Below, in pieces: positions 1 through 11,300 of a stretch of 64,000 nucleotides of DNA. Made by a program: the position numbers and the translations under genes. Under the pieces are notes generated by a model that was not told where the DNA came from, did no database searches, and saw only the letters and a list, made by a program, of their open reading frames with translations. Where the stretch lies: assembly GCF_007896845.1 (NCBI RefSeq), contig NZ_VOHS01000025.1, positions 1-64,000 of the forward strand, written 5' to 3'. The stretch is from Chitinophaga pinensis. Lineage in GTDB: Bacteria; Bacteroidota; Bacteroidia; Chitinophagales; Chitinophagaceae. How positions within the stretch are numbered: position 1 is the first letter of the stretch; every line of letters starts with the position of its first letter.

Positions 1-961
1 CCCCCGGAGTACCATGTCCCGCAGCAGGTGCGCCTTTCTTATTATCCACAGCAGGTGCGGCGCCCTGTTGCACAACATGTGTAAGTTCATGCGCCAGCAG
101 ATGTTTACCACCGGCGGAGGAAGGATCATATTTTCCACTATTGAAGTAACGTCGTTACCATGTGTAATGCCTGTGCACCGAGCTCTGACTCAGTTCGGTG
201 GCCTTATCCCCCGTATGCACACGAACATTGCCAAAGTCAGCCCCTATCGCCTGACTCATCTCTCTTTTAACATCAGGAGAAAGTGGCACACCATTACCAC
301 GCTGTTCGCTGAGACGCCGGCCCAGTTGTTCACCACCATCTTCCATGCCACGTGAGTTACTTTCTTTTGCCATCACAGAAGGTTTTCCACCTTTCTTATC
401 TTCTTCTTTCTCTTCTTTATCACCTCATCTGCAGCAGGTTTCTTCTCCTGTTCTTCTTTCTTCTGCAACGGCTTTTCCTCTTCCTTTTTCTCTGGTGCAG
501 GTGCTTTCTTCTCTTCTTCTTTGCCTTTCTTCTGCACGGGTTTCTCTTCCTCTTTTTTATCAGGCGCAGGCATCTTCTTTTTCTTCTTCTTTACCTTTCT
601 TCTGTACAGGTTTCTCTTCCTCTTTTTTTACATCTTTTTTCTGTACTTTCTCATCCATATCCTGCTGCTTCTGCACTTTCTTTTCCTCTTCCTTTGGCTC
701 AGACTTAGCCTGTACGGAAGAAATTTCTTTACGTTGCACCGCATTGCCTTTGGCTGACTGGCGGCTGACCACCTTATCTGCCACAGCATCTGCTTCTCTT
801 TCAAATTTATCTCCCGGCTGTCCTACAGACAGCTTCGGCTGAAAGAAGGCGTCTTCCTTGCTCTGCAGTACTTTCTGAGTGGGGCTGAAGAAAGGAGCTT
901 CCTTCGTATCTGTATTTTCGGGGTTACGGTGTCTCCGATAGCGACGACTGTTCGTTTTCAT
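1..961 (-). CDS. DUF4157 eCIS-associated protein, partial and frameshifted
   Basis: The gene starts at the ATG at 961 and runs off the left edge, so the C-terminus is missing. Near the N-terminus is the segment FFQPKLSVGQPGDKFEREAD followed by ADAVADKVV, a lead-in seen in DUF4157 proteins. A long Lys/Glu/Gln-rich stretch with repeats of KKEEEKPVQKKGKEEEK follows, then the DUF4157 core (IGADFGNVRVHTGDKATELS) and, in a third frame, AHELTHVVQQG with an HExxH zinc-binding motif. The frame breaks near 565, 375, 165 and 140, each restored by one base, which suggests sequencing error rather than decay. DUF4157 is strongly associated with eCIS loci and often marks cargo or cargo-linked proteins. This is the second DUF4157 gene here. 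The C-terminal payload, if any, lies outside the window. Confidence 0.75.
380..660. repeat. Lys/Glu-rich low-complexity coding repeat
   Basis: Pyrimidine-rich on the plus strand, this segment encodes on the minus strand three related copies of a unit like KKEEEKPVQKKGKEEEK within the DUF4157 gene. It would form a highly charged, probably extended or helical linker. Two of the gene's frame breaks fall at its edges, so copy number and length here are unreliable. Confidence 0.7.
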
Positions 962-1001
962 ATCTATCGATTTAAGTCAACAGGGTATTATTCTACCGCT
1001 G

Positions 1002-1763
1002 TCAAAGGCGTTCTTTTATTTCTGTTGCCAGCGCATGATAATCTTTGGCGCCATTGGCATTATGATCAAATGTGAAAATCTCTTTTGATTGTTCCTGTGC
1101 TTTTGCCAGCGAGATATTACTACGGATGCTGGCCTCCAGTACCCAACCGGGATAGAGTTCCTGCAGCTGTGTCCTGATCTGACGGTGCATGCTCTTATGT
1201 TCATCGTACTTCGTCAATATGATACCCAGTATCTCCAGCTTTTTATTCAGCTGTTTTTTGATCAGGTGTACATTCCTGACAAAACGCTGTACGCCTTTAA
1301 AAGGCAGGAATTCTGCCTGCAAAGGCATTAATACATAGTTACTGGCAGTGAGTGCGTTGACGGTCAGCATTCCTACTGCCGGCGACAATCAATCACCACC
1401 ATATCATAAGTATCTTCAAGCTGCGTGAGTATCTGATTCAGTAATTGTTCTCTTCCGTACATACTCACCAGTTCCAGTTCGGCACTGGCCAGTTCGAGGT
1501 TAGCCGGAATGAGCGGCAGGATACCTGTTTCTACAATTGCCTGATGTACGTCTGTCAATTCTCCGGATGCAGCCTGTTTCAGCAGTTCATATATACTCAG
1601 GTCTGAGTCATCTGCAATGCCCATGATTGCGTCAGATTCGCCTGTGGATCGAGGTCAATAAGGAGTACGTTCTGTCCCATCCGCTGGAATGCAGCCGCCA
1701 GGTTCAGGCCGTGGTAGTTTTGCCTGAACCGCCTTTTTGTATGGCAATGGATAGAACGATCAT
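1002..1763 (-). CDS. ParA/Soj-like P-loop ATPase, frameshifted
   Basis: Starting at the ATG at 1763, the reconstructed protein is about 253 residues. It opens with the deviant Walker A motif KGGSGKTTT, then LLIDLDPQANLTQS, and later the Walker B segment YDMVVIDCPPAVGMLTVNA, the classic order of ParA/MinD-type ATPases. Frame breaks occur near 1715, 1625 and 1384, all fixed by one missing base. ParA-like proteins use ATP-dependent dimerisation to position cargo such as plasmids, chemoreceptor clusters or carboxysomes. No ParB-like gene or parS-like sites are seen, and the gene lies inside the eCIS run between two cargo-type genes. A role in positioning assembled particles in the cell is an inference. 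The fold assignment is secure; the role is not. Confidence 0.8.
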
Positions 1764-1843
1764 GGGGTATAATTATGGGTAATGATAATTAAATCGTCTG
1801 CACTTTCAATGTCTTTTCAGATGGATACAATAAAGGATCATCT

Positions 1844-2408
1844 TCACCAGTTTTTTTTGTCAATGATAAAACCCTGTGTCTTCAGTGCGTCCACCCGTTC
1901 TTTGAACTGTCCGGCAGTTAGCAGATCCTGTGATTCGCTGAATTGTGCAAACGCAGCATCAGTTGTAATACCGTCCTCCGCAGGCTTGATAACACCCAAT
2001 ATATATAGATCTGCCTCATCTTCAAATGCAACATTATAAAACCAGACAGACCACCGGCGGCTATTTCAGCATCGATCATATCCAGTAGCATATGCAAAGA
2101 ATAGATGGCCATGTGTTCATCATCGCGTGTATTCAATGCATACTTCCGGCCAAACAATGTCAATTGCTTATTAGCTTCTCCGACAGGTTCATGTACCGCA
2201 AGCTTTCTTTTATGAGCTCTTCCAGTGGTATTTTCATCAGGGAGATCTGTTCTCCGCTCAGCATAATATCACTGGTTCCGAACCGCTCCTTTTCAATACC
2301 TGATGTATCTTCCAATATGTCTGACACCGCATCAAACAGCGGATCCTGTTCATAGATCATAATTATACTCTCATCGTGGGCAGCGCAGGTATATACCTCT
2401 TTCATCAT
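1844..2408 (-). CDS. Unrecognised eCIS-locus protein, frameshifted
   Basis: Starting at the ATG at 2408, the gene reads to a TGA at 1844 once two single-base breaks near 2160 and 2040 are repaired, giving about 187 residues. I do not recognise the family. The protein is acidic and looks globular and soluble, with no signal peptide or membrane helix. It ends with a charged segment containing TAGQFKERVDALKTQGFII. It lies 12 bases after the large DUF4157 gene and before the ParA-like gene, on the same strand, so it is probably co-transcribed. Position next to a likely cargo gene would fit a cargo chaperone, adaptor or immunity protein, but nothing in the sequence shows which. Confidence 0.6.
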
Positions 2409-2420
2409 TATTATTGTTAT

Positions 2421-5400
2421 TTATCTTCGTCTTGTGTTGATATAAAAACGGCATCAACTTGTATAATATTTTCAGGATATGCCGGAATCTTAACTTCGTC
2501 CGGCCTTACAGGAGCAGGATATTTTTCACCTTCCTTCAATGGTTCCGCAAAATCGCCGGGGTTCTTTTTTGCCAGTTCCTTGAAATGTTCCGGTTACCAA
2601 ATTTGAGCTTAACGTCTTTAACTGTACCGTACCCCTGCTCTTTAGCTTTGGTATAAGACCAGGTAGCTTTTGCAGCCTTTTTGTATTACCTCTGTCGAGT
2701 TTCAGCGCATTAATGAAATCCCTCAGGTTGTCTGACCAGCCAAATTTATTCTTATAAATACCATCATGAGAAACCCATTGTGACCTGATTCCGTGAAATC
2801 ATTCTTAAATATCTCAACTGCCAGATTGAACATCGCGGTTCCTGCACCTTTCACACCAGCATCACCTACTTTCTTCCATACAACGAGATCAAGAAACAGC
2901 TGTTTGTCTTTCACTTTGGCAGCATTTTTCACCTTCGGATCCCGTATTGCCGTCGGGCCCACATTCACGGCGTCGCCTTTGCCTGTAAAGCCAACATAGG
3001 TAAATTCAACTATTCCATTCTTCGGCTCGGTGTGCTCAATTCTGAAACCATTTTTCAAGCCTTTTTCATGCGTCGAAGCAATGCTTACTACCTTTTCCAG
3101 GAACTCAATCAGGATTTCTGCTTCTTGCTTGACGTGAATATGTTGTCAACAATCGCAGGAACGCCCACAATCGCATTTACCTGATCTAATAATGCCTTCG
3201 CTTGTTCTGCGGTAAAATTCCTGTGTACCATTTTCTTGATCTTCGGATCAAGTTCCTCATGTCCGCTACCCTTCACAGGATTTTCTGCCTTCTGAATATA
3301 CTGATAATTCCAGTTTTTACCGGCATCTATTGCCTTAACCGACTTGAATACATCAGTATGTTCTGCTGCGCCTTCTCCGCGACAGTTTTCGCTCTTCGTC
3401 ATTCAACTTACCATCTGCTGCGGTTGTAGTATCGATCTTCTTCAGATCCTGTATCGCAAGATCCAGCTTTTTCTGTTTTCCTTATCATCACCTTTATCCT
3501 TATCGTCACCCGGCGTCCTGAGTGCCTTCACTTTCACGGATTGTTTATTCGGCTTGCCTTTTATGCTGCCTGTAACAATCCACAGATCATTTCCTTGTGG
3601 CGCAATGGTAATACCCGGCGTATTATGCTGTTTCTTAATACCTTCGATCGCTGTGGTAATTTCAGCACGGGTCATGGCCTTATGACTTTCCAGTGCCTTC
3701 ACTTTCTGCATAGCGGCAGCAAAGTTCTTCATCTGGTCCGGATCAGCCTTGTCAGCACCTTTATCTTTACCGGGTCCTTTTCCGCCACCGGCACCACCAG
3801 CACCACCTTTACCAGGTGCTGCACCTGCTCCCGGTTTCCCGCCCGGAGCACCCGGTTTACCACCTGCCGCCGCTGGCGGAGGAGCCCCTCCGGCCGGAGC
3901 AGCGCCCGCGCCACCACCATCTGTAAATTTACCTTGTTTGTCTTTATTGCCTGCACCACTCTTCTGCGGCACATGATCATCCACCAGATCAGTCATGAAC
4001 TTCGCACCATCAAATTTCGCCTCGCTGAATGTCACTTCAGGTACCTTGCCGGAACCCAGTACGTATTCCATATCAGCACCGATACCAAATTCTCCCGGTA
4101 AAGGATATTCCAGCGCACCAATCGGCCAGGTCCATTTCTTATCCGGTAATGGTGACCACCACGGACTATCCACTTCCACAAAAAGATCACCACTCAATCC
4201 GAGGAACGGCTGTGCCGCGATTTCCATATGCCCTTTGAAGAAGAACTCTCCCGGATCACGATAACCGATGGTCGGACGCGCATCTACATATCCTTTCACG
4301 CCTGCATCTGCATTCAGTCCGACACCTACTTTCAGATCATGTCCCAACAGTTCCAGACCCGCACCACCTTCTGCACGCAGACGTAATCCCGCATAAGCAG
4401 ACATGTTCAGGGAACCTGACAAAGTAATGCTCTTCGCAATGTCAGGGTTGTTGGAGTAAGTACCTTCTACTTCAATGTTGTATATTTTCGCAGGTCCCAC
4501 TTTCGCCATAGCAATCAATGCCATATTAGCGAATACGAATACGTTGCCTATTACCGGCAGACCGTATGCCGCACGGGCCTCCATCTTAAAGAGTTCCTTG
4601 CTGTAGTCTTTCTGCTGGAACAGTATAATTTCTTTTGGTGGTGCGATCTTGCCCACTACCGTCACACATCCTTTACCATCTACGATCACATTCACACTAC
4701 CGGCAAACCATTCTGTCAGATTAAAGGTCAGTGTACCAACACCCGCCATACCGCGTGGCCCTTTCCCTTCAGCTGCCGCCGGCACTTCTGCTGGTGGTGC
4801 CGCTTCTGCTGCAGGTGCACCTCCCAGTTGTGTAACCGCAAAATTATCCGCTGTTTTCTTATCTGTCATGACGAGCATGAGTGAGCCACTCAGTTTATCA
4901 CCGGCATACTGTACCATACCTTTCACATCCAGCACACCTTCCTGAAACTTCGCTGCTACTTCTCCGGAGAATCCTTTAAAACTCACAGCAAATGCACCCT
5001 CACCCGATAGCTTATCTTCCGCCATCGTAATATCAAGGTTACCCTTCGCCATGCCATGAATATCCATCTCTGCTACCACATGCGCAGATGGCTGCATATT
5101 CATAAAGCCAAGATCCATCGTAGCCGATGCAAAACCGCCTACCTTCACCTTGATACCATTCAGCGTAAAGGTGAAGTTGCCATTCTCAAATGTATTCGTC
5201 GCTTTGGATAGTACATTTTCTACGTCAATGCCTGTCAGCCAACCAATCGCCTTCCCGTTCTTACGCAACCATTGTGGAATAGCCTCCGGCGCATTGCTCT
5301 GGCCAATAGTGGCAAAACCACTGACTTCTCCACTGGCCAGTCGCACAGCCAGTACAGGATTCGCCGCACTGAACATCGGCATGTTCAATGGCAGGTAAGT

Positions 5401-6521
5401 ATTTTTCAGACTTTCCATCACACCATCCTTCTCCCGCACTTTCATCACGCCAGCACCTGCTACCTTGCCAGCGCTGACATTCACATCCAGTCCTTTTCTG
5501 CCAGCCGCACGGATAGCCTCCTGCAATGCCGCAGAAGGATTAAATTTACCGGCGGCAACATTCACTACCTCTCCGGATGCCGCCGCTGGTGCAGCTGCAA
5601 CAGGTTTACCGCCTGCACGCTGTATCGTCATACTATCGGCTGACAACAAGGGATCTGCTTTCTTCTGCACAGCAGTTTCCGCTTGTTCCGTTACCGGCGT
5701 CTCTTCTTTCTGCTCACCACTTTCCGGTGTAGCCTTCCGTTGTACAGAAGCGCCCTGCTGGACGGTATGCGTCAGCTCATGCGCCAGCAGATGTCTGCCG
5801 GTGCTACTGGTATCATCAAACTTATTCTCATTGAAATAAATGTCGTTACCATGTGTGAACGCCTGTGCCTGCAGATCATTACTCAGCTCTGCTGCCTCCC
5901 TTCCCGTATGTACACGTACACCACTGAAGTCTGCACCAATCGCTGATTCCATTGCAGCACGCGTTTCTGAAGCCAATGGCGAACCAGCACCTTTAGTACC
6001 CTGCAAACGCTGTTCAAGATGATGGCCACTATCCCCCTTTGCATCTGCCTTCGCATTTGCCGCGGGTGCCTGCGTTGTCTCTTTTTCTGGATATCATCAG
6101 GCGGATCACCCATACTATCGAATATAGGCTTGCGTTGCAGCTTCTTCTCATCCGTCTGTATATCCTCTTCTTTTTTCTCCTGCTCCTTCATTTGCACCCC
6201 CGCAGGTTGTGCTGCGGATGCGGGCACACTGCCAGCAGGAACAGTGCTGACAGGAGAAGGTGTAGCTGCCTTGGTTTGCACCGGCGCTGGTTGACTCATG
6301 CGCTGTACTACCTTATCAGCTATCTGGTCAGCCTGCTTCTCATAATGGTCATCTGGTTTTCCGATGGTAAGTTTCCGTTGAACGAAAAAGGGTTCTTCCG
6401 ATGCGGCAGTCTCTCCCAAAAACGCGCTGCCAGCTCCCTTATCTTTATTGAAAAAGGAGCCGCCTTCAGGCTGTTGCCTCGTTTTTGCAGTTTTGCTTTT
6501 ATTATCGGTTGCTTTGATCAT
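2421..6521 (-). CDS. Large DUF4157 protein, probable eCIS cargo, frameshifted
   Basis: Starting at the ATG at 6521 and ending at a TAA at 2421, this is about 1,366 residues after repair of breaks near 6088, 3465, 3375, 3110, 2770 and two or three more towards the stop. Order of parts: N-terminal segment VQRKLTIGKPDDHYEKQAD; Gln/Pro/Ala-rich linker; DUF4157 core with IGADFSGVRVHTGREAAELS and HLLAHELTHTVQQG (HExxH); a long beta-rich, glycine-rich region of about 500 residues; a Gly/Pro/Ala linker at roughly 3770 to 3920; then a C-terminal region of some 400 residues that I cannot assign. The layout (eCIS-type N-terminus, long middle, variable C-terminus) resembles a polymorphic effector. It directly follows the tape-measure gene, 68 bases away. 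The toxic activity, if any, is unknown. Confidence 0.75.
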
Positions 6522-6589
6522 TTGTCCTTAGTAAGGGAATTAACAAGCCATATGCAGTATGGCGTCCGGGGTTAAAAACATATTTATAA

Positions 6590-8392
6590 CTAGACCCACA
6601 CGGTCTTGATCAGCCACGGCATCCACGACAATCCTACTACGCTGAATCCCCATGGTAAACGGTTCAACAACATATCGTATGCCTGCTGGGTGACGAACAA
6701 CTGCCACTCCTCTTCTTTCCATTCCAGCTTACCTTCACGCAATAAGAAATTGCCGCGTAAGCCGTCAGGCGAAGTATTACCAAGGGCATTCCAGTGGGTG
6801 ATGACAGCACTCAGCAACTGATTCGCTTCGTCTTTTTCTACTTCGGATAATGGCACAAAACGTCTTACAGGTTCCGTAGGTGAAATACCACACAGGATCT
6901 TAGGCAATACCAGATCCCACTCCGGAATCTCCTCTTCTCCATAAGCCATATATCCGATCAGCTGCACTGCCTTATGTTTGGCTGCTTCATCTTTGAACTG
7001 CTGTCCTTCCCTCAGTTCCAGCGCATCAAAACAATACGAGAGATAAGGATGCAACAATATCAGTCCGGCATTATTGATGTAATACACCGTACCTTCTTCA
7101 GGAAGCCCTGCACCGCCAGTATCCGCTCCGCTTACATTATCTGACGCGTTCTTTTGATCATGATGTACGCCTGCCTCATCGGCAATGATATCTGCATGCT
7201 CTGCCACCTTTTCTTCAGCAACACGCTGTTCAGACAAAGCATCTTTTGGGTGTTTTAGCGGTGTACCGTCAGGCGTTTCACCCGACTGTACACCGGATGA
7301 AGGCGCTTGTTTTGTTGTAGCATCCTGCTCCTGCTTTCTCCGTAATGTAGCTGCCAGCTGTTCCTCACGTTGAAGGCGTTCCGTAGCTTCAGGTCGTATC
7401 TTCTCACCGCTATCAACAGCCCTGTTTTTGCTGTCAGGTGTGATACCGAATGAGGCGCTCAGTGCAGCCATTTCCTTTGCATATCTTCCGGCCACAGCCC
7501 CTACTGCTTCTTGTATCGCCACAGGCATGCTTACACCAGCTGTAGTAACTCTTTCCAGTGTAAATAGCCGGGCCGGCAATTGTGATACGGCACCCAACAG
7601 TCTCACCAATTGTTCCAGTAATGCAGGATGACTGATCGTTTTACCCGCAATCACAATATCTCCGATCAGCCATTCCATTACACTGCCTGCGTAATGACTC
7701 TGCGCCGGTAATGTAAGTGAAGGAAGCGATTGCTGTGCAATCTGTGTCTTCATCATAGTTATAAACCGCGGACTAAACACAAACGCCTCCCATTCATCTA
7801 TCAGCACCAATTGCTGTCTGTAAGCACCGGCGCTGAAAGCCAGTACCCAATTGTATACAAAGCTCCGGGAGAACTGCATCACCAGACGACGGATCGCATA
7901 AGGATGAGCAGCAAGTAATTCCTGACATTGTCTTAAAGCACTCGTCTCAGTAGCGAGTGCAGTCAGAATACCCGCCTCCCATTCCTCCTGTTCCCATTTT
8001 ATCGCTGTAGATGGCAACACTCCATGTTGCATAAAATACAGCCAGCTCTCAAAATATCCCTGTGTCAGCGGACGACGCTGCATATGTTGTATATTCAATT
8101 CAGGTGATGGTACAGCCGTCACGCTCTGAAAGTGCTTCTGCAGATAAGCAATCACCATACCCGGCAACTCCTCCTGCAAATCCTTCAAGCTACAATTGCC
8201 AAGATCCACCTCCAGTGTGTCTATTTGTAATAAGGTGTCCGGATCAGCCCAGCCATCCAGTAATGGTCCCAACATAGGCGTCAGCTCCACATTACAACGG
8301 ACACTCAGACCCTGCTGTATTGAAAAGGCATCCTCCCGGGAAGGCAGCTGTACTTCCAGCACCAGTTTTCCTATGGCATGCTGTTGTTCCAT
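6590..8392 (-). CDS. Contractile injection system tape-measure protein
   Basis: 600 residues. The N-terminus (HAIGKLVLEVQLPSREDAFS) and the C-terminal 180 residues match the CIS tape-measure family related to Pvc14/Afp14. The latter contains NAGLILLHPYLSYCFDALEL, then MAYGEEEIPEWDLVLPKILC and a closing LLNRLPWGFSVVGLSWMPWL. The middle (roughly residues 330 to 420) is charged and low in complexity, where length differences between systems are expected. Tape-measure proteins line the tube lumen and set particle length. The start ATG overlaps the stop of the upstream 1,081-residue gene as ATGA, indicating translational coupling. Confidence 0.88.
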   Translation of the reverse strand: MEQQHAIGKLVLEVQLPSREDAFSIQQGLSVRCNVELTPMLGPLLDGWADPDTLLQIDTLEVDLGNCSLKDLQEELPGMVIAYLQKHFQSVTAVPSPELNIQHMQRRPLTQGYFESWLYFMQHGVLPSTAIKWEQEEWEAGILTALATETSALRQCQELLAAHPYAIRRLVMQFSRSFVYNWVLAFSAGAYRQQLVLIDEWEAFVFSPRFITMMKTQIAQQSLPSLTLPAQSHYAGSVMEWLIGDIVIAGKTISHPALLEQLVRLLGAVSQLPARLFTLERVTTAGVSMPVAIQEAVGAVAGRYAKEMAALSASFGITPDSKNRAVDSGEKIRPEATERLQREEQLAATLRRKQEQDATTKQAPSSGVQSGETPDGTPLKHPKDALSEQRVAEEKVAEHADIIADEAGVHHDQKNASDNVSGADTGGAGLPEEGTVYYINNAGLILLHPYLSYCFDALELREGQQFKDEAAKHKAVQLIGYMAYGEEEIPEWDLVLPKILCGISPTEPVRRFVPLSEVEKDEANQLLSAVITHWNALGNTSPDGLRGNFLLREGKLEWKEEEWQLFVTQQAYDMLLNRLPWGFSVVGLSWMPWLIKTVWV

Positions 8393-11300
8393 CAGGCGAT
8401 CATAGCTTTATAAGCAGAGACTGTTTTTTCATTCTCAGCAGTCACAATACCTTCACTGCTCCAGATCTGTGACCATTGTTGCGCACCATCTTTCTGTAGC
8501 GTAATACTTTCACCGGCGGCTTTGATCAGTTTTCTGGCAATAGCCGGCACTTTATCCGGAGAGGCCGCAATCAGTCTGTCCATATAATAAGCGGTCGCGT
8601 AGATCAACAATCTGATCATCTGCGCTTTCTGCGCTACCTTCAGTTTACTGAAGCCGGTCTGTAATACACCCTGCAGACGCTCATACGCAGCATGCAGTTC
8701 TTCCGGTGCACCGCTCGCCAGCAGGAATGTTTTGGTATCTGACCAACGACTATCCTCCAGCAACGTATCATCTTCTTTAGACATCGCATTGATACCACTT
8801 CTGTAACTTAGTATCCGCTTATTGAATACGGCATCATTGCCGCCGGCTGATAAACCACGGCTGACCGCCGCCGGCGTACTGGCAGCTGATGCCACCGGCG
8901 GCACTATCGGAGGCGTTTCTGTTCCCGTCTCTTTATCTTTAGGCTGTGGATTCGAAGGCACGAACGTATGGATCTCAAGGATCGCGAATCCTTTTTCGCA
9001 ATTCTCAATATCCTCGAATGTATAGCGCAAACGATATATGCCCGCCTGCGGTTGCTGTATGGTCAATGTCAGATGTTCTTTATCCTGCTTCCACGTAATA
9101 TCATATTCCGCCGGATCCAGTTCCTGCTCATTGTCGTTTTGTTGCAATATCAGACCGAAACTACCGCCATAAGGAAAGGCTTCAATTTCCAGTTCAGGAG
9201 ACTTCGTAATATCCCAGTCGATAGAAGATTTACCTTTGCTGGTCACCTTTACATTGCCTTGGGGACAAATCGTTATCTCAAGCGCATATTTACTGTTCAT
9301 ACCCTCACGTGAAGCCGTCAGCACAAGGGTAAACACTACCCCATTTTCTATCAGCAGTTCAAACTTCGGTGTTTCATTGATATCTGTGGTATGTTCTTCT
9401 TTCAACACATTCCCCTGATAATCCTGCAGCTCCCAATGATAAGTATCTGCACGCAGCGATTCATTTTTCAGCACAACCGCAGTACCTTGTCCTTCAGGCA
9501 GTTGCTCCTGTTCCGCAATTGAGAATAACGCCACCGGCGGAGCTTCCTGAAAGATCAGGTTAATGGATGGTTTGTTAGAACAACAGATGTATGGCAGACA
9601 AAAATCAGCCATCACAGTGTAGTTCTCCAGTTCGTCCGCAATATTGACACCGGCTGCATTGCTCAATGCCAGTTTAAGCAGACTGGATTTCTTTTCTTCT
9701 GATAAAAACGCAGGATCTGTTTTACCACATACCAGTATCAGGGTACCTCCTTTAGGCACACCGCCGCTATGCTCTATACCCGGATGCTTCTCTGCGAATA
9801 AATGGAACAACAGATTACCCGCCAGCTCATCTTTGCGACGTACATATTCTTCATACACCGCAAACAGTGCTGTCAGATGTGAACGGCAACAGGTCTTGTC
9901 TTCATCATAACAGGTACCCTCGCGACTGCAAAGCTCTTCCAGCTTTTTGTCAAGATCTACCGGTAAAGGACCGAATAAGGTGACCAGCGCCTCGAACATA
10001 CTACCGATATCGTTTCTATCGAACTGCCTGCCAAAGATGCTTTCCTCGAAATTGTCAGAACAGGTACGCGCGCAGCGGATATCATACACGATCTTCTCCA
10101 GCAACACCGTCAGATCACTGAAAGCAGCTGACCGTTCTTTCACCAGTTTGATCATATCATCCTTCTCTCCGATGTACAAAACCTTCACATCAAAGGGCAG
10201 ATGTAATTCACTCCGTTGTGCGGCAATAGCATCCAGCGTAGGCTCTATCAGCGCACCGGTATGTCCTTTGATCCTGAAGAATTCATAACCGTCCATATTC
10301 GCTAACAGCAGGTTCCTGTCTTTCTCATCTGTGATACCCGGTATGGTGAAGGTCCGGCGGTTGCGCGCCAGTTCGGCATTCCAGCTCTTTGACAACTCCT
10401 GCGGATCGTTATAATAGAATGGTATCGCACGTCTGGAAAGTGTTTCATTGATACCCGCATCAGGTGTAAATATCACTTCAGACGGCGGGAAACCTTGTGC
10501 ATTAAATCGGGTATGCGCCGTATCTGTCAGGTATTGCAGTCTTTTGATCAGCAGTAATGGCTTTTCCAGCGCATTAATGCTCAGATCCGCAAAAGGTGGA
10601 CGATACAGTCCCATACGGTAATTTGCATCCTTATCGCCATGTTTTGCACGGATACTGCCTAACGCAATGTATTCTTCAAAACGATCGCGTTGCGGCAGGA
10701 ACGACAAGTAGCTGAAAAGATCAGTTGCAACCAGTTCCTGATAAGCTGCGATCAGATCCCTGTAGTAATCGTAAAGCCAGGGATATGACATACCACCCTT
10801 GCTTTTTACTGTTTCACGCAGCTGTTTAAGATTACTGTCAAGGTTATTGAAAGGATTCACCGGATTCAATCCCAGCTTCTCTTTCACCAGATCATACAGT
10901 TGCTTAAGAGAAGCACCGATCAGTGGTTCTGCGGCAGCACACACACTGTCAAATCCATCACTGACATTCTTCCAGCTTGTGAAATTCTCAAATGAAATAT
11001 AAGGTTTACCATCGCCGGTATTGTACCCAAAACGGTTAATCACAGCATCATCTGCACCATCAGTGGTATTATCGGTAATAAACCACTTGTCAAGATCTGA
11101 CTGATCGATCAGGTTCTTATCGATCAATACTGCCTGCACGGTTTTGGTCTGAGACGTTTCACTGTTATCCTGTCCATACAGACAACTATCATTGCTGGTT
11201 GTCTTCTCCGTCAGGATCAGCAAAACAATATATGGCGTGGTGTTGGGTGTTCTGTTCGGGTTACCCGGATCTTTACCTGTTATACGATAAGCGAACTCAT

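Noticed and set aside
345..842. Plus-strand Phe/Leu/Ser-rich open frames near the left edge.
   Set aside because: They are antisense to the Lys/Glu-rich linker of the DUF4157 gene and have membrane-like composition only because of the pyrimidine-rich complement.
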